Shown here piece by piece: positions 42,845 through 51,300 of a stretch of DNA of 64,000 bases. Origin of the DNA: Svornostia abyssi (GTDB lineage Bacteria > Actinomycetota > Thermoleophilia > Solirubrobacterales > Solirubrobacteraceae); NCBI GenBank assembly GCA_024666565.1, contig CP088295.1, positions 3,348,001-3,412,000 on the forward strand, read 5' to 3'. The position numbers were made by a program, and so were the translations under genes. The notes beneath the pieces are model-generated. The model saw only the letters and a list, made by a program, of their open reading frames with translations. It was not told the DNA's origin and made no database searches. Position 1 is the stretch's first letter, and every line of letters begins with the position of its first letter.

Positions 42845-44625
42845 GCGCTCGCAACCTCGTCAACCTGAAGTCGGTCGCGAAGGGCTACGGCAGTCGCTCG
42901 GTGCTGCGCGACGTGACGGTGGGCATCTCCGCCGGGGACCGGATCGGCATCGTGGGCCGCAACGGCGACGGCAAGTCGACGCTCCTGCAGCTCATCTCGG
43001 GCGCCGAGGACGCCGATCACGGCCAGGTCACGCGCACGAACGGGCTGCACCTCGCGGTCATCGCGCAGGCGGACGAGCTCGATTCCTCACGGACGATCCG
43101 CCAGGAGCTCGTCGGCGGGCGTGCCGACCACGAGTGGGCGGCCGACAGCCGCTTCCGCGACGTGCTCGACGGGCTGCTCGGCGGGGTGGAGGTCCGCCGC
43201 TTCCCCGACGGGATGGACACGCGCATCGGCCCGCTGTCGGGCGGCGAACGGCGGCGTATCGCCCTGGCCCAGTTGCTGCTCGACGACCCGGAGCTCCTGC
43301 TGCTCGACGAGCCGACGAACCATCTCGACGTCGAGGGGGTCGACTGGCTCGCCCGCCACCTGGCGGAGCGCAAGGGATCGCTCGTGGTCGTCACCCATGA
43401 CCGCTGGTTCCTCGACGCCGTGTGCACCGCGACCTGGGAGGTCGTCGACGGCACGGTGCATCAGTACGACGGTGGCTACGCGGCCTACGTCCTGGCCCGC
43501 GCCGAGCGCGACCGTCAGGAGGCGGCGCGAGAGGACCGGCGCCAGCAGCTCATCCGCAAGGAGCTCGCGTGGCTGCGCCGCGGCCCTCCGGCCCGGACGG
43601 CGAAGCCCAAGTTCCGCATCGAGGCGGCGAACGCGCTCATCGCCGACGAGCCGGACCCGCGCGACACCGTGGAGCTCCTGCGCTTCGCGACGTCGCGGCT
43701 GGGGGACAAGGTGCTCGACGCGGTGGAGGTCGGGGTCAGCTTCGGCGACCGCGAGCTGCTGCGTGGCGTCACCTTGCGGCTCGGGCCTGGCGAGCGGGTC
43801 GGGCTGGTGGGGGTCAACGGGTCGGGCAAGACAACGCTCATGCGCGTCCTCGGCGGTGCGCTGGAGCCGGACTCCGGGACGGTCGAGCGCGGTGCGACGG
43901 TGCGGCTGGCGTTTCTCTCCCAGGAGGCGGCAGAGATCCCGCCGGACGTGCGCGTGCTCGAGTCGCTCGAGCAGGTGCGCGGGCGCACCACGACGAGCGA
44001 CGGCCAAGAGCTCACCGCGTCGATGCTGTGCGACCGGTTCGGCTTCCGCGGAGAGCGGGCGTGGACGCGCGTGCGCGAGCTGTCCGGCGGCGAGCGCCGG
44101 CGCCTCCAGCTCATGCGGTTGCTCATGGAGGAACCCAACGTCCTCCTGCTCGACGAGCCGACGAACGACCTCGACATCGACACCCTCACCGCGCTCGAGG
44201 ACCTGCTCGACGCGTGGCCCGGCACGCTCATCGTCGTCAGCCACGACCGCTACTTCGTCGAGCGGGTGTGCGACGACGTCTACGCGCTGGGGACCGACGG
44301 CGGGCTGCGGCACCTGCCGGGCGGGATCGACCAGTACCTCGAGCTGCGCCGCCACGCTTCCGCGGAAGCGCCAGCGGCGCCCGTCGCCGCGGCGCCGAAG
44401 CGCTCGGGACGTGACCTGCACGCCGCGCGCAAGGAGGTCCAGCGGCTGGAGCGGGCGCTGGAGAAGCTCGACGGGCGCGAGGCGGCGCTGCACGAGCAGA
44501 TGGCTGCCGCGGCGACCGACCACGAGCAGCTGCGCGCGCTGCAGAACGAACTCGGTGAGCTGGCGGCTGAGCGCGAGCGCCTCGAGGCGTCGTGGCTCGA
44601 GACGTCGGAGCTGCTGGAGGCCTGA
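42841..44625 (+). CDS. ABC-F family ATPase
   Basis: A 594-residue soluble protein with two ABC domains and no membrane part. First Walker A is G-R-N-G-D-G-K-S, second G-V-N-G-S-G-K-T; both L-S-G-G-E signatures and Walker B motifs (L-L-L-D-E-P-T-N) are intact. A charged linker sits between the domains and an Uup-like coiled coil at the C-terminus (about 520-594). ABC-F proteins act at the ribosomal E site in translation or antibiotic protection. Closest in layout to Uup. Confidence 0.92.
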   Translation: MSARNLVNLKSVAKGYGSRSVLRDVTVGISAGDRIGIVGRNGDGKSTLLQLISGAEDADHGQVTRTNGLHLAVIAQADELDSSRTIRQELVGGRADHEWAADSRFRDVLDGLLGGVEVRRFPDGMDTRIGPLSGGERRRIALAQLLLDDPELLLLDEPTNHLDVEGVDWLARHLAERKGSLVVVTHDRWFLDAVCTATWEVVDGTVHQYDGGYAAYVLARAERDRQEAAREDRRQQLIRKELAWLRRGPPARTAKPKFRIEAANALIADEPDPRDTVELLRFATSRLGDKVLDAVEVGVSFGDRELLRGVTLRLGPGERVGLVGVNGSGKTTLMRVLGGALEPDSGTVERGATVRLAFLSQEAAEIPPDVRVLESLEQVRGRTTTSDGQELTASMLCDRFGFRGERAWTRVRELSGGERRRLQLMRLLMEEPNVLLLDEPTNDLDIDTLTALEDLLDAWPGTLIVVSHDRYFVERVCDDVYALGTDGGLRHLPGGIDQYLELRRHASAEAPAAPVAAAPKRSGRDLHAARKEVQRLERALEKLDGREAALHEQMAAAATDHEQLRALQNELGELAAERERLEASWLETSELLEA

Positions 44626-44699
44626 AGGCCCAACCGGCGAATCCCTCGGGCGGCGCGGGTACGCTCGGCGCGCCGGAGCCACGGACGAGAGGACGACCG

Positions 44700-46041
44700 A
44701 TGCCGTCGGATGACGCTGCGCTGTGCCACGAGGCGGTAAGCCGCTGGCACCACCTGCTGCGCGAAGGCGCCCTGCCGGACGATGATGCGGGCCTCCAGCA
44801 GCTGCGCCGCCTGACCGTCTACGGCGATCGCAAGGTCATGCAGGTCGTGCGGCCGCATTTCCTCACGCCGGCGCGCTACGAATCCGAGGCGCTGGCCTGC
44901 GCGCTTGTCGCGCGTGCGCTCGCGAAGGCGTGCGCGGCCGTCCGGAACGACCACGACGTCCTCGACGAGCTGGACGTCCGCGGCCACGAACGCGACCTCA
45001 TCCTCATCGACCCGGGCTTCGAGAACCCCGACGTCTTCGACCGGTTCGACGCGTTCGCGTCCAAGCGGCTCGGACTTGTGGAGGTTCAGGGCGCGGCACC
45101 CGGCGGGGTCGGGTACGTCGACGCGGCCGCGCGCGCGTTCCAGGCCATGGCGATCCACGACCGCTTCGGCGAGGAGTTCGACATCGAGCCGCTGCTCGTG
45201 GCCGACCCGCTGCGCGAGTCGATGCTCCAGGCGTGGCGGGACTTCGGCGGCGCCCGGCGACCCGGCGATCGCGATCGTCGACTGGGACGACGCTCCGCTG
45301 ATGATGGAGTTCGAGCTGATCCGCGACGACCTCGTGGCCGCCGGACTCGACGTGACGATCTGCGACCCACGGCAGCTGCGCTTCGAGGGCGGAAGGCTCC
45401 ACGGCCCGAACGGCCCGATCGACCTGGTGTACCGCCGTCTGGTGATCATGGACTGCCTGTCGCGCCCGGACGACGTCACCGCGCTCGTCGACGCCGCCCG
45501 CGCGGGCGCCGTGTGCCTCGTCAATCCGTTCGCCAGCGACCTCATGGGCCACAAGTCGATCTTCGACCTGCTCACCGATGAGGACCGCGACTTCGGTCTG
45601 ACGGCCACCGAGCGCAACGCGGTGCGCAACCACGTCCCGTGGACGCGCGTGCTCGTCGCGGAGGCCGATCCGCACGACCACCGCACCGTGGGACGCGACG
45701 AGGTGGTCGAGCACCGGACGTCGCTCGTCCTCAAGCCCGTGCACGACTACGGCGGGCACGGCGTCACCCTCGGCTGGGAGACCGACCCGCGCGAGTGGGA
45801 GGAGCTCGTGAGCCGGGCCGTCGCCGACGGGCATCTCGTGCAGCGCCGGATCCAGGCGCACCGCGAGCCGTGGCCGTGGGACGCGCCGGAGTTCCCGCTG
45901 CGCGAGCTGTACGTCGACAACGACCCGTACATGTTCCGCGGGCGGATGGGCGGCATCCTCGCCCGGCTCTCGGGCAGCGGCATCACGAACGTGACGGCCG
46001 GCGGGAGCCTCGCGCCGACCTTCCTGGTGCGGCCGCGATGA
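44700..46041 (+). CDS. Circularly permuted ATP-grasp-type protein, frameshifted as given
   Basis: Most like circularly permuted ATP-grasp proteins (DUF404/407-type), which ligate carboxylates to amines using ATP. Recognisable pieces: M-E-F-E-L-I-R-D-D-L, D-L-V-Y-R-R-L, N-P-F-A-S-D-L-M-G-H-K, V-L-K-P-V-H-D-Y-G-G-H-G-V (ATP-binding Lys and Gly-rich loop) and a final G-I-T-N-V-T-A-G-G. One extra C in 45253-45255 breaks the frame; removal restores G-A-G-D-P-A-I-A-I-V and 446 residues. First of a three-gene operon; the stop overlaps the next ATG. Confidence 0.72.
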
Positions 46042-46484
46042 CGAACGAGGAGGTCGTGCGCGCGCACCTGGAGGCGTTCGACCGCCACGACCTGGTCGCT
46101 GCGCGGGCACTGGTCGCCGACGACTTCACCCACGCTCCCGTCACGCCCGGGGGCGCGCCAATCGACGCCGATGCGTACATCGACCTCCACCGCCCGATCG
46201 CCGAGTCGTTCCCCGACCTGCGCCACCATCTGGTGTCCGTCGCAAGCGACGGCGATCAGGTCGAGGTCACCGTGTACATCACCGCGACGCACGACCACCA
46301 CGTCCACCTCCCGATGCTGGGCATCGATGACCTGCCGCCCACCGGGCGCGCCTACCGGACCGAACCGCACCACGACACGTTCACCGTGCGTGACGGGCGC
46401 ATCACCGCCGTGCACTCCACCTTCCCGCCGCGCGCCGGACTGCGCGGCCTGCTCGAACAGCTCACGACCACGGAGACGGGATGA
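46038..46484 (+). CDS. SnoaL-like/ester-cyclase-family protein
   Basis: A 148-residue NTF2-fold protein. It begins N-E-E-V-V-R-A-H-L-E-A-F-D-R-H-D, the usual first helix, and contains the polyketide-cyclase-like stretch F-P-D-L-R-H-H. Several His (T-H-D-H-H-V-H-L) cluster mid-protein. Members include cyclases, hydratases and isomerases; none can be assigned. Overlaps both neighbours by 4 nt, so it belongs to the ATP-grasp/oxidase operon. Confidence 0.72.
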   Translation: MTNEEVVRAHLEAFDRHDLVAARALVADDFTHAPVTPGGAPIDADAYIDLHRPIAESFPDLRHHLVSVASDGDQVEVTVYITATHDHHVHLPMLGIDDLPPTGRAYRTEPHHDTFTVRDGRITAVHSTFPPRAGLRGLLEQLTTTETG

Positions 46485-47566
46485 CCGACCTGACGCGTTT
46501 CGCCGAGTACGACGACTTCATGGCGTACGCCGAGGCGACGCTGCCCCAGCCGACGTTCAACCACCTCAACGCGGGCGCGCTGACGAACTGGACGCGTGAC
46601 GAGAACCGTCGCGCGTACGACCGGTGGGTGATCCGCAAGCGCCTGCTCGTCGACGTGTCCGACACCGATCTCTCGACCACGGTGCTCGGCACGCGCGTGG
46701 AGATGCCGGTGCTCCTCGCGCCGTCGGCGTTCCACAAGTTCGTGCATCCCGACGGGGAACTGGCGACGGCCCGCGCGGCGAAGGCGATGGGGACGACGAT
46801 GTGCCTCTCGACGCTGTCCAGCACGCCGCTCGAGGACGTCGCGGCGACGGGCGTGGACTGCTGGCTGCAGCTGCAGATCCACAAGGACCGCGGCCTGACG
46901 ACGGAGCTCGTCGACCGCGCGGCTGCCGCGGGCTACAAGGGGATCGCGTTCACCGTCGACGCGCCGAACTACGGCCTCAAGCCATCGGACCGCCGCAGCG
47001 AGATCCATCTGCCCACGGGCGTGCAGATCGCCAACCTCATCGACCGCAAGACACTGCCGCACTACAGCACCGGCGAGGACCTCATGAAGTACATGTGGGA
47101 CGAGATGGCGCAGGACGTCACGTGGGACGACGCCGCGTGGCTGTGCGACTACAGCCCGCTCCCGGTGATTGCGAAGGGTGTGCTGAGCGGAGTCGACGCG
47201 GAGAACGCCATCACCGCGGGGATGGCGGCGATCATCGTGTCGAACCAGGGGGGACGGCAGATCGACGGTGACCCCGCAACGCTCGACGTCCTCCCCGAGG
47301 TGCTCGACGCCGTGGACGGCCGCGTCGAGGTGCTCGTCGACGGCGGCGTGCGCACCGGCGCGCACGTGTTCAAGGCGCTGGCAATCGGCGCGCGGGCCGT
47401 GCTGCTCGGACGGCCGCAGTACTGGGGGCTGGCGGTCGGCGGGGAGGAGGGCCTGAAGCACATGCTCGGTGTGTTCCGCGAGGGGCTGGAGAACACGATG
47501 CAGCTCGCGGGCGTCAAGCGCGTGGCAGATGTGCAGCGTGATCTGGTGATGCCGGCGCCGCGGTAG
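46481..47566 (+). CDS. FMN-dependent alpha-hydroxy-acid oxidase family protein
   Basis: A 361-residue TIM-barrel flavoenzyme of the glycolate oxidase/lactate monooxygenase group. Family blocks: L-L-A-P-S-A-F near residue 78, Q-L-Q-I near 128, T-V-D-A-P, K-G-V-L-S and D-G-G-V-R-T-G near the C-terminus. The catalytic block normally S-N-H-G-x-R-Q reads S-N-Q-G-G-R-Q, so the active-site His is Gln. Either the enzyme is changed or the base is wrong: CAG lies before a G run, where CAC would restore His. Overlaps the end of the convergent MFS gene by 53 bp. Confidence 0.85.
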   Translation: MTDLTRFAEYDDFMAYAEATLPQPTFNHLNAGALTNWTRDENRRAYDRWVIRKRLLVDVSDTDLSTTVLGTRVEMPVLLAPSAFHKFVHPDGELATARAAKAMGTTMCLSTLSSTPLEDVAATGVDCWLQLQIHKDRGLTTELVDRAAAAGYKGIAFTVDAPNYGLKPSDRRSEIHLPTGVQIANLIDRKTLPHYSTGEDLMKYMWDEMAQDVTWDDAAWLCDYSPLPVIAKGVLSGVDAENAITAGMAAIIVSNQGGRQIDGDPATLDVLPEVLDAVDGRVEVLVDGGVRTGAHVFKALAIGARAVLLGRPQYWGLAVGGEEGLKHMLGVFREGLENTMQLAGVKRVADVQRDLVMPAPR

Positions 47567-49055
47567 GGCGCTCGCGGGTCAGGAACACCCAGGCGGCGAT
47601 CGCCCCGAGCGCGGTCACCGCCGCGGTGATCTGGATCGTGCTGGCAAACGCGGCGTCGAAGGCGTCGTTGGCCAGGCGCTGCGCCGCCGCTGCCTGCGCG
47701 GCGGGGACGTCCTTCAGCGCGGTGTCCGCGCCGGCGAGCAGGGCATGGACGCGCTCGTCGTCGACGCGGTCGAGCCGGTCGTCGGCGAGCCGGGCGGCCT
47801 CGAGCGTGGACAGGAGCGACCCCATGACCGCGACGCCGAGGCTCGCCCCGATGTCGCGCGCCGTGGTGTAGACGCCGGAAACCATGCCGCGGTCCGCGCC
47901 GCGCGCGGCGGCCATGATCGTGGTGGTCATCGAGGTCAGCACCACGGCGAACCCGCCGCCGACGGCGATGAGCCCGGGCAGCATCGGCAGGTAGGCGTCC
48001 GCACGGACGGCGGTGCCGATGGCGAACGTGCCGAGCGCGAGCACGGTCATGCCGACACCGACGAGCGTGCGGGGCGCGATCCGGTCGGCGAGACGACCGG
48101 CGATCGGGGCCATGACGAGGACGGGCAGGGTGAGGGGGAGGAGCAGGGCACCTGTGGCCAGCGGCGAGTAGTCCAGGACGTTCTGCAGGTAGATCGCGAG
48201 CAGCACGACCAGGCCGGTCACGACGAACTGCGCACTGAAGCCGATGAAGTTCCCGGCCGCCATGGCGCGGCCGCGCAGCAGACGCACGTCGATGAGCGGG
48301 ACGGGAGCGCGTGTCTCGACGGCCACGAAGACGGCGAAGCCCGCCACCCCGGCGGCGATGAGGCCGAGCGTCGCGGGGGAGGTCCAGCCCCAGGTCTGCG
48401 CCTGCATGACGCCGAGGGTCAGGGCCGTGAGCGCGGCCCCGAGCGTCGCGAGGCCGGGGTAGTCGATCGGCGGCGCGTCCGGACGCCGGCTGTCCGGCAC
48501 CGCGCGCAGCGTCAGGACGGTCGCGACGACGGCGATCGGGACGTTGACGAAGAAGATCCAGCGCCAGTCGACGACCTCGAGGATCACGCCGCCGAGCAGC
48601 GGGCCGATCGAGAGGCCCGCAGCCGCGGTGCCGGCCATGATGCCCATGGCGCGGCCGAGGTGCGGGCCTGCGTAGGCGTCGGTCACGATCGCGGTGCAGC
48701 CGGGCATCATGACCGCCGCCCCGATGCCCTGACCGGCGCGCGCGGCGATGAGCAGTTCGCCGGACGGCGCCAGCCCGCTCAGCACCGAGCAGAGCGTGAA
48801 CAGCCCGAGGCCCATGAGGAAGATCCTGCGGCGGCCGAGGAGATCGCCGAGCCGGCCGCCCGCGACGACGAACACGCCGAGCGTGAGCAGGTAGGCGTTG
48901 ATGACCCATTGCTCGGCGACATCGCTGAGGTCGAGTTCCCGCTGGATGGCGGGCAGCGCGACGCGGACGATCGTCGCGTCGATGGTGAGCATGCCCAACG
49001 CGAGGACCATGGCGACGAGGACGCTGCGCTGCCTGGAGTCGGTGCTCGCGGCCAT
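47514..49055 (-). CDS. MFS multidrug exporter, DHA2 (14-helix) type
   Basis: Proton-driven exporter of the EmrB/QacA family. The 513-residue protein has about 14 hydrophobic segments. It contains motif A-like G-R-L-G-D-L-L-G-R-R near residue 65 and motif C-like G-x3-G-P-x-x-G (L-S-I-G-P-L-L-G-G) in helix 5. The ATG at 49055 is fixed by the leaderless promoter. A truncated second copy of its 5' end lies at 50108-50254. The 3' end overlaps the FMN oxidase gene tail to tail. Confidence 0.9.
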   Translation of the reverse strand: MAASTDSRQRSVLVAMVLALGMLTIDATIVRVALPAIQRELDLSDVAEQWVINAYLLTLGVFVVAGGRLGDLLGRRRIFLMGLGLFTLCSVLSGLAPSGELLIAARAGQGIGAAVMMPGCTAIVTDAYAGPHLGRAMGIMAGTAAAGLSIGPLLGGVILEVVDWRWIFFVNVPIAVVATVLTLRAVPDSRRPDAPPIDYPGLATLGAALTALTLGVMQAQTWGWTSPATLGLIAAGVAGFAVFVAVETRAPVPLIDVRLLRGRAMAAGNFIGFSAQFVVTGLVVLLAIYLQNVLDYSPLATGALLLPLTLPVLVMAPIAGRLADRIAPRTLVGVGMTVLALGTFAIGTAVRADAYLPMLPGLIAVGGGFAVVLTSMTTTIMAAARGADRGMVSGVYTTARDIGASLGVAVMGSLLSTLEAARLADDRLDRVDDERVHALLAGADTALKDVPAAQAAAAQRLANDAFDAAFASTIQITAAVTALGAIAAWVFLTRERPTAAPASPDHAAHLPRA

Positions 49056-49063
49056 GCGGGGGG

Positions 49064-49069
49064 ACGCTA
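49064..49069 (-). promoter_or_regulatory. -10 box of the MFS exporter
   Basis: TAGCGT on the minus strand, 8 nt before the ATG at 49055. The truncated copy keeps the same hexamer at 50264-50269. Confidence 0.5.
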
Positions 49070-49224
49070 GACGCGATCGTGGACGGTGCGCCGGACCGAT
49101 CGTCATCCACGGTCGATCGGTCGGCCGACAGATACGGCCATTTGGCCGATGGCGCGCCTGGGCCGCCGCCATACGGTGCGTCTCGCGGTCCGTGAGGCCG
49201 ACCACAACACTGGGAGATCCGGAG

Positions 49225-49545
49225 ATGTTCCACCACACCCGCGCCTGGGCCGGGGTCGTTGTCACCGCCGTCGCTCTGGCTGGGAGCGCAGCACCCGCGA
49301 GTGGCTTCGATGCTGAGTTGCCCGACGAGTCTGTGAGCGTCAGCGACGCGCCGATCGGACCCGTCGGGCTCGGAGCCGCGACCACGACAGCGGAGATCGA
49401 GTCCGAGCAGCGTTCGTCGGGCGCGGTGCCGCCTCGACCGTGCCGATACGCCGGGCGGCGCTACAGCCACGGCGCGGTCATGTCACAGCATGGTCACCGC
49501 CGCCGATGTGACAACGGCACGTGGGTTGCCGCGCTGGAGGCATGA
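49225..49545 (+). CDS. Small secreted protein with Cys/Tyr/Gly motif, copy 1
   Basis: A 106-residue exported product. The signal peptide ends around A-P-A-S-G; an acidic, Ser-rich stretch follows, then a C-terminal motif P-C-R-Y-A-G-R-R-Y-S-H-G near residue 73 and C-D-N-G-T-W near the end. The pattern C-x-Y-x-G-[KR]-x-Y-S-x-G...C-x-N-G-T-W resembles DUF1496-type domains. Two Cys could form one disulphide. GGAG directly precedes the ATG. Overlaps the paralogue region that follows. Confidence 0.6.
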   Translation: MFHHTRAWAGVVVTAVALAGSAAPASGFDAELPDESVSVSDAPIGPVGLGAATTTAEIESEQRSSGAVPPRPCRYAGRRYSHGAVMSQHGHRRRCDNGTWVAALEA

Positions 49546-49550
49546 GCACG

Positions 49551-49877
49551 ATGCGACGCACCCTCACGATGGTCATCCTGACCGGCGTCCTTGCCGTGCT
49601 CGGCAGCACACCGGCTTATGCCTTCGACGTCGTCGAAACCCCGACCCTCAGCATCAGCGACACGCCGCTGGGATCGGTGAACGCCGGTCCGGAGTTCGGG
49701 CACGAGATTCCGGCGGAACAGCGCAAGCCCCGGAAGGTGCCCATCCTCCCGCGTGCCGACTGCTGGTACGGCGGGAAGGCGTACAGCGACGGCAGCATCA
49801 TCACGCAGCTCGGCGTCGAACACGTATGCAGCAACGGGACCTGGAAGAAGTACGTCAGCCAGCACGACAAGGAGTGA
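49551..49877 (+). CDS. Small secreted protein with Cys/Tyr/Gly motif, copy 2
   Basis: A 108-residue paralogue of the preceding protein with the same order: signal peptide ending A-Y-A, S-x-S-D-[TA]-P-[LI]-G-[SP]-V, then C-W-Y-G-G-K-A-Y-S-D-G and C-S-N-G-T-W-K-K. GGAGG (49536-49540) is well spaced for the ATG at 49551; an ATG at 49542 overlaps the upstream stop but is too close to it. The two genes are probably one transcript arising from tandem duplication. Confidence 0.62.
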   Translation: MRRTLTMVILTGVLAVLGSTPAYAFDVVETPTLSISDTPLGSVNAGPEFGHEIPAEQRKPRKVPILPRADCWYGGKAYSDGSIITQLGVEHVCSNGTWKKYVSQHDKE

Positions 49878-49928
49878 CCGACGCCAGGCAGCAGCGCAAG
49901 GATCCGTGCGTTGGGCCGTCTCCCTGGC

Positions 49929-50107
49929 ATGACCACACTCCGCACGCTGCTTCTGACCACCGGCGCCACCCTCGCCGCTGCAACGATCATGCCGGCCGCT
50001 GCACACGCCGCAACCTGCGGGGTGACCCAGTCCCGCGGGCTCTACGAGACGCCGGAGGTCCAGGTCTACGCGGCCAAGCGCCGTGCTGTCGCGTGCCTGC
50101 GCGCGAC
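49929..50107 (+). pseudogene. Truncated 5' copy of the secreted protein at 51301
   Basis: Encodes a signal peptide and then T-C-G-V-T-Q-S-R-G-L-Y-E-T-P-E-V-Q-V, nearly the start of the 364-residue protein at 51301 (T-C-G-V-A-Q-S-R-A-L-F). Similarity stops after A-C-L-R-A-T at about 50107, where the sequence becomes the reversed 5' end of an MFS exporter. The frame runs on to 50264 only as antisense of that fragment. Confidence 0.8.
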
Positions 50108-50254
50108 TTGCTGCGCGACGTCGCTGAGGTCGAGGTCACGCTGGATGGCGGGCAGCGCGACGCGCACGATCGTCGCGTCGATGGTGAGCATCCCCAGGGC
50201 CAGGACCATGGCGACGAGGACGCTGCGCTGTTCGGACTCGCGGAGTGCGGCCAT
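50108..50254 (-). pseudogene. Truncated 5' copy of the MFS exporter
   Basis: About 147 bp, roughly 85% identical to the first codons of the exporter ending at 49055. Both read Q-R-S-V-L-V-A-M-V-L-A-L-G-M-L-T-I-D and continue to D-L-S-D-V-A. Similarity ends at about 50108, where it abuts the truncated secreted-protein gene. The upstream TAGCGT hexamer (50264-50269) is also conserved, so the fragment may still be transcribed. Confidence 0.85.
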
Positions 50255-50298
50255 GCGCTGCTGACGCTAGAGCCGATCCAGGACGGCGTGAGCAGGCG

Positions 50299-51201
50299 CT
50301 ACGCGGCGTGCTCGGCCCGGTTGCGGCCGTTGCGCTTGGCGCGGAACAGTGCCTCATCCGCGGCTCGGAGGACGTCGACCGCCCGATCCAGCTCCGTCGC
50401 GGCGGTCGCGCTGCCGGCGGACACCGTGACGGTCAAGGGGCCGGCGGAGGTCTCGAACGGCGTCTCGGAGACGGCGGTGACGATGCGGGCGCCGAGCACG
50501 GATGCGTCGTCACGGTCACCGATCATGAGGACGCAGAACTCCTCACCGCCCCAGCGCGCCACGAGGTCGCCGCCGCGCACGCTGGCGGTCAGTCGCCGCG
50601 CCAGGAGGCGGAGCACCTCGTCGCCGACGAGGTGGCCGTGTTCGTCGTTGATGCACTTGAAGTGATCGACGTCGACGACGACGGCGGAGTGCACCCGCGT
50701 GCTCAGCCAGGACCCGGCGTCCAGGATCTCGTCGACGTGGGCGCGGTTGGGCAGCCCGGTGAGGGAGTCGGTGCGGGCGTGGCGCTCTGCCTGCATCAGG
50801 CGGAAGGCGGGGACGGTTGCGTCACGCTGCACCGCGACGAAGTACGCCGGCCGGCCGCCGTCGTCGTCGAGCGTGGAGACGGACCACTCCATGAGGAACG
50901 CCGTGCCGTCCTTGCGGTAGTTGATCGCCTGCCCGGCGAAGGACCGGCCTGCCTCGAGATCGGAACGCAGTCGCGAGAGCACGACCTGATCGGTGGCCGG
51001 ACCCTGCAGGACGCTCGGGCTGCGTCCGAGGAGCTCCTCGCGCGCGTAGCCCGTCATCTGGCACGCAGCGTCGTTGACGTAGACGATGGCTGGACCGCGG
51101 GCCGGCGTCCCCGTGTCCGTCGCCATCACGCCGTCGGCCAGGGCGTCGAGCGCGTCGCTCTTGGGAAACGCCATCACCGCTGGGGAGGTGCGGACGGGCA
51201 T
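50299..51201 (-). CDS. PAS-GGDEF diguanylate cyclase
   Basis: A 300-residue soluble protein. The PAS domain (about residues 17-130) is of the LOV-like type: N-D-A-A-C-Q-M-T-G-Y, then G-R-S-P-S-V-L-Q-G where photoactive LOV domains have G-R-N-C-R-F-L-Q, so the flavin-binding Cys is absent. The GGDEF domain carries W-G-G-E-E-F, with an R-G-G-D inhibitory site exactly five residues before it, so it is probably active and product-inhibited. Met 10 at 51174 is an alternative start. Confidence 0.88.
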   Translation of the reverse strand: MPVRTSPAVMAFPKSDALDALADGVMATDTGTPARGPAIVYVNDAACQMTGYAREELLGRSPSVLQGPATDQVVLSRLRSDLEAGRSFAGQAINYRKDGTAFLMEWSVSTLDDDGGRPAYFVAVQRDATVPAFRLMQAERHARTDSLTGLPNRAHVDEILDAGSWLSTRVHSAVVVDVDHFKCINDEHGHLVGDEVLRLLARRLTASVRGGDLVARWGGEEFCVLMIGDRDDASVLGARIVTAVSETPFETSAGPLTVTVSAGSATAATELDRAVDVLRAADEALFRAKRNGRNRAEHAA

Positions 51202-51300
51202 TGCAGACGTTGTATCGGCGCGTCGCTGCCAGATGATGAACGTGATGTCCCGGTTTCCGGCGTGCGCGTAAGGATGCGTGTGCTGGGCGGTCGTCGTGTC

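Noticed and set aside
47745..49070. A 441-codon charged frame opposite the MFS exporter
   Set aside because: Composition is that of reversed transmembrane codons; no motif.
49929..50264. An intact 117-residue... or similar secreted protein gene at this place
   Set aside because: Only the first part resembles a protein; the rest is the reversed start of an MFS gene, so it is a truncated copy.
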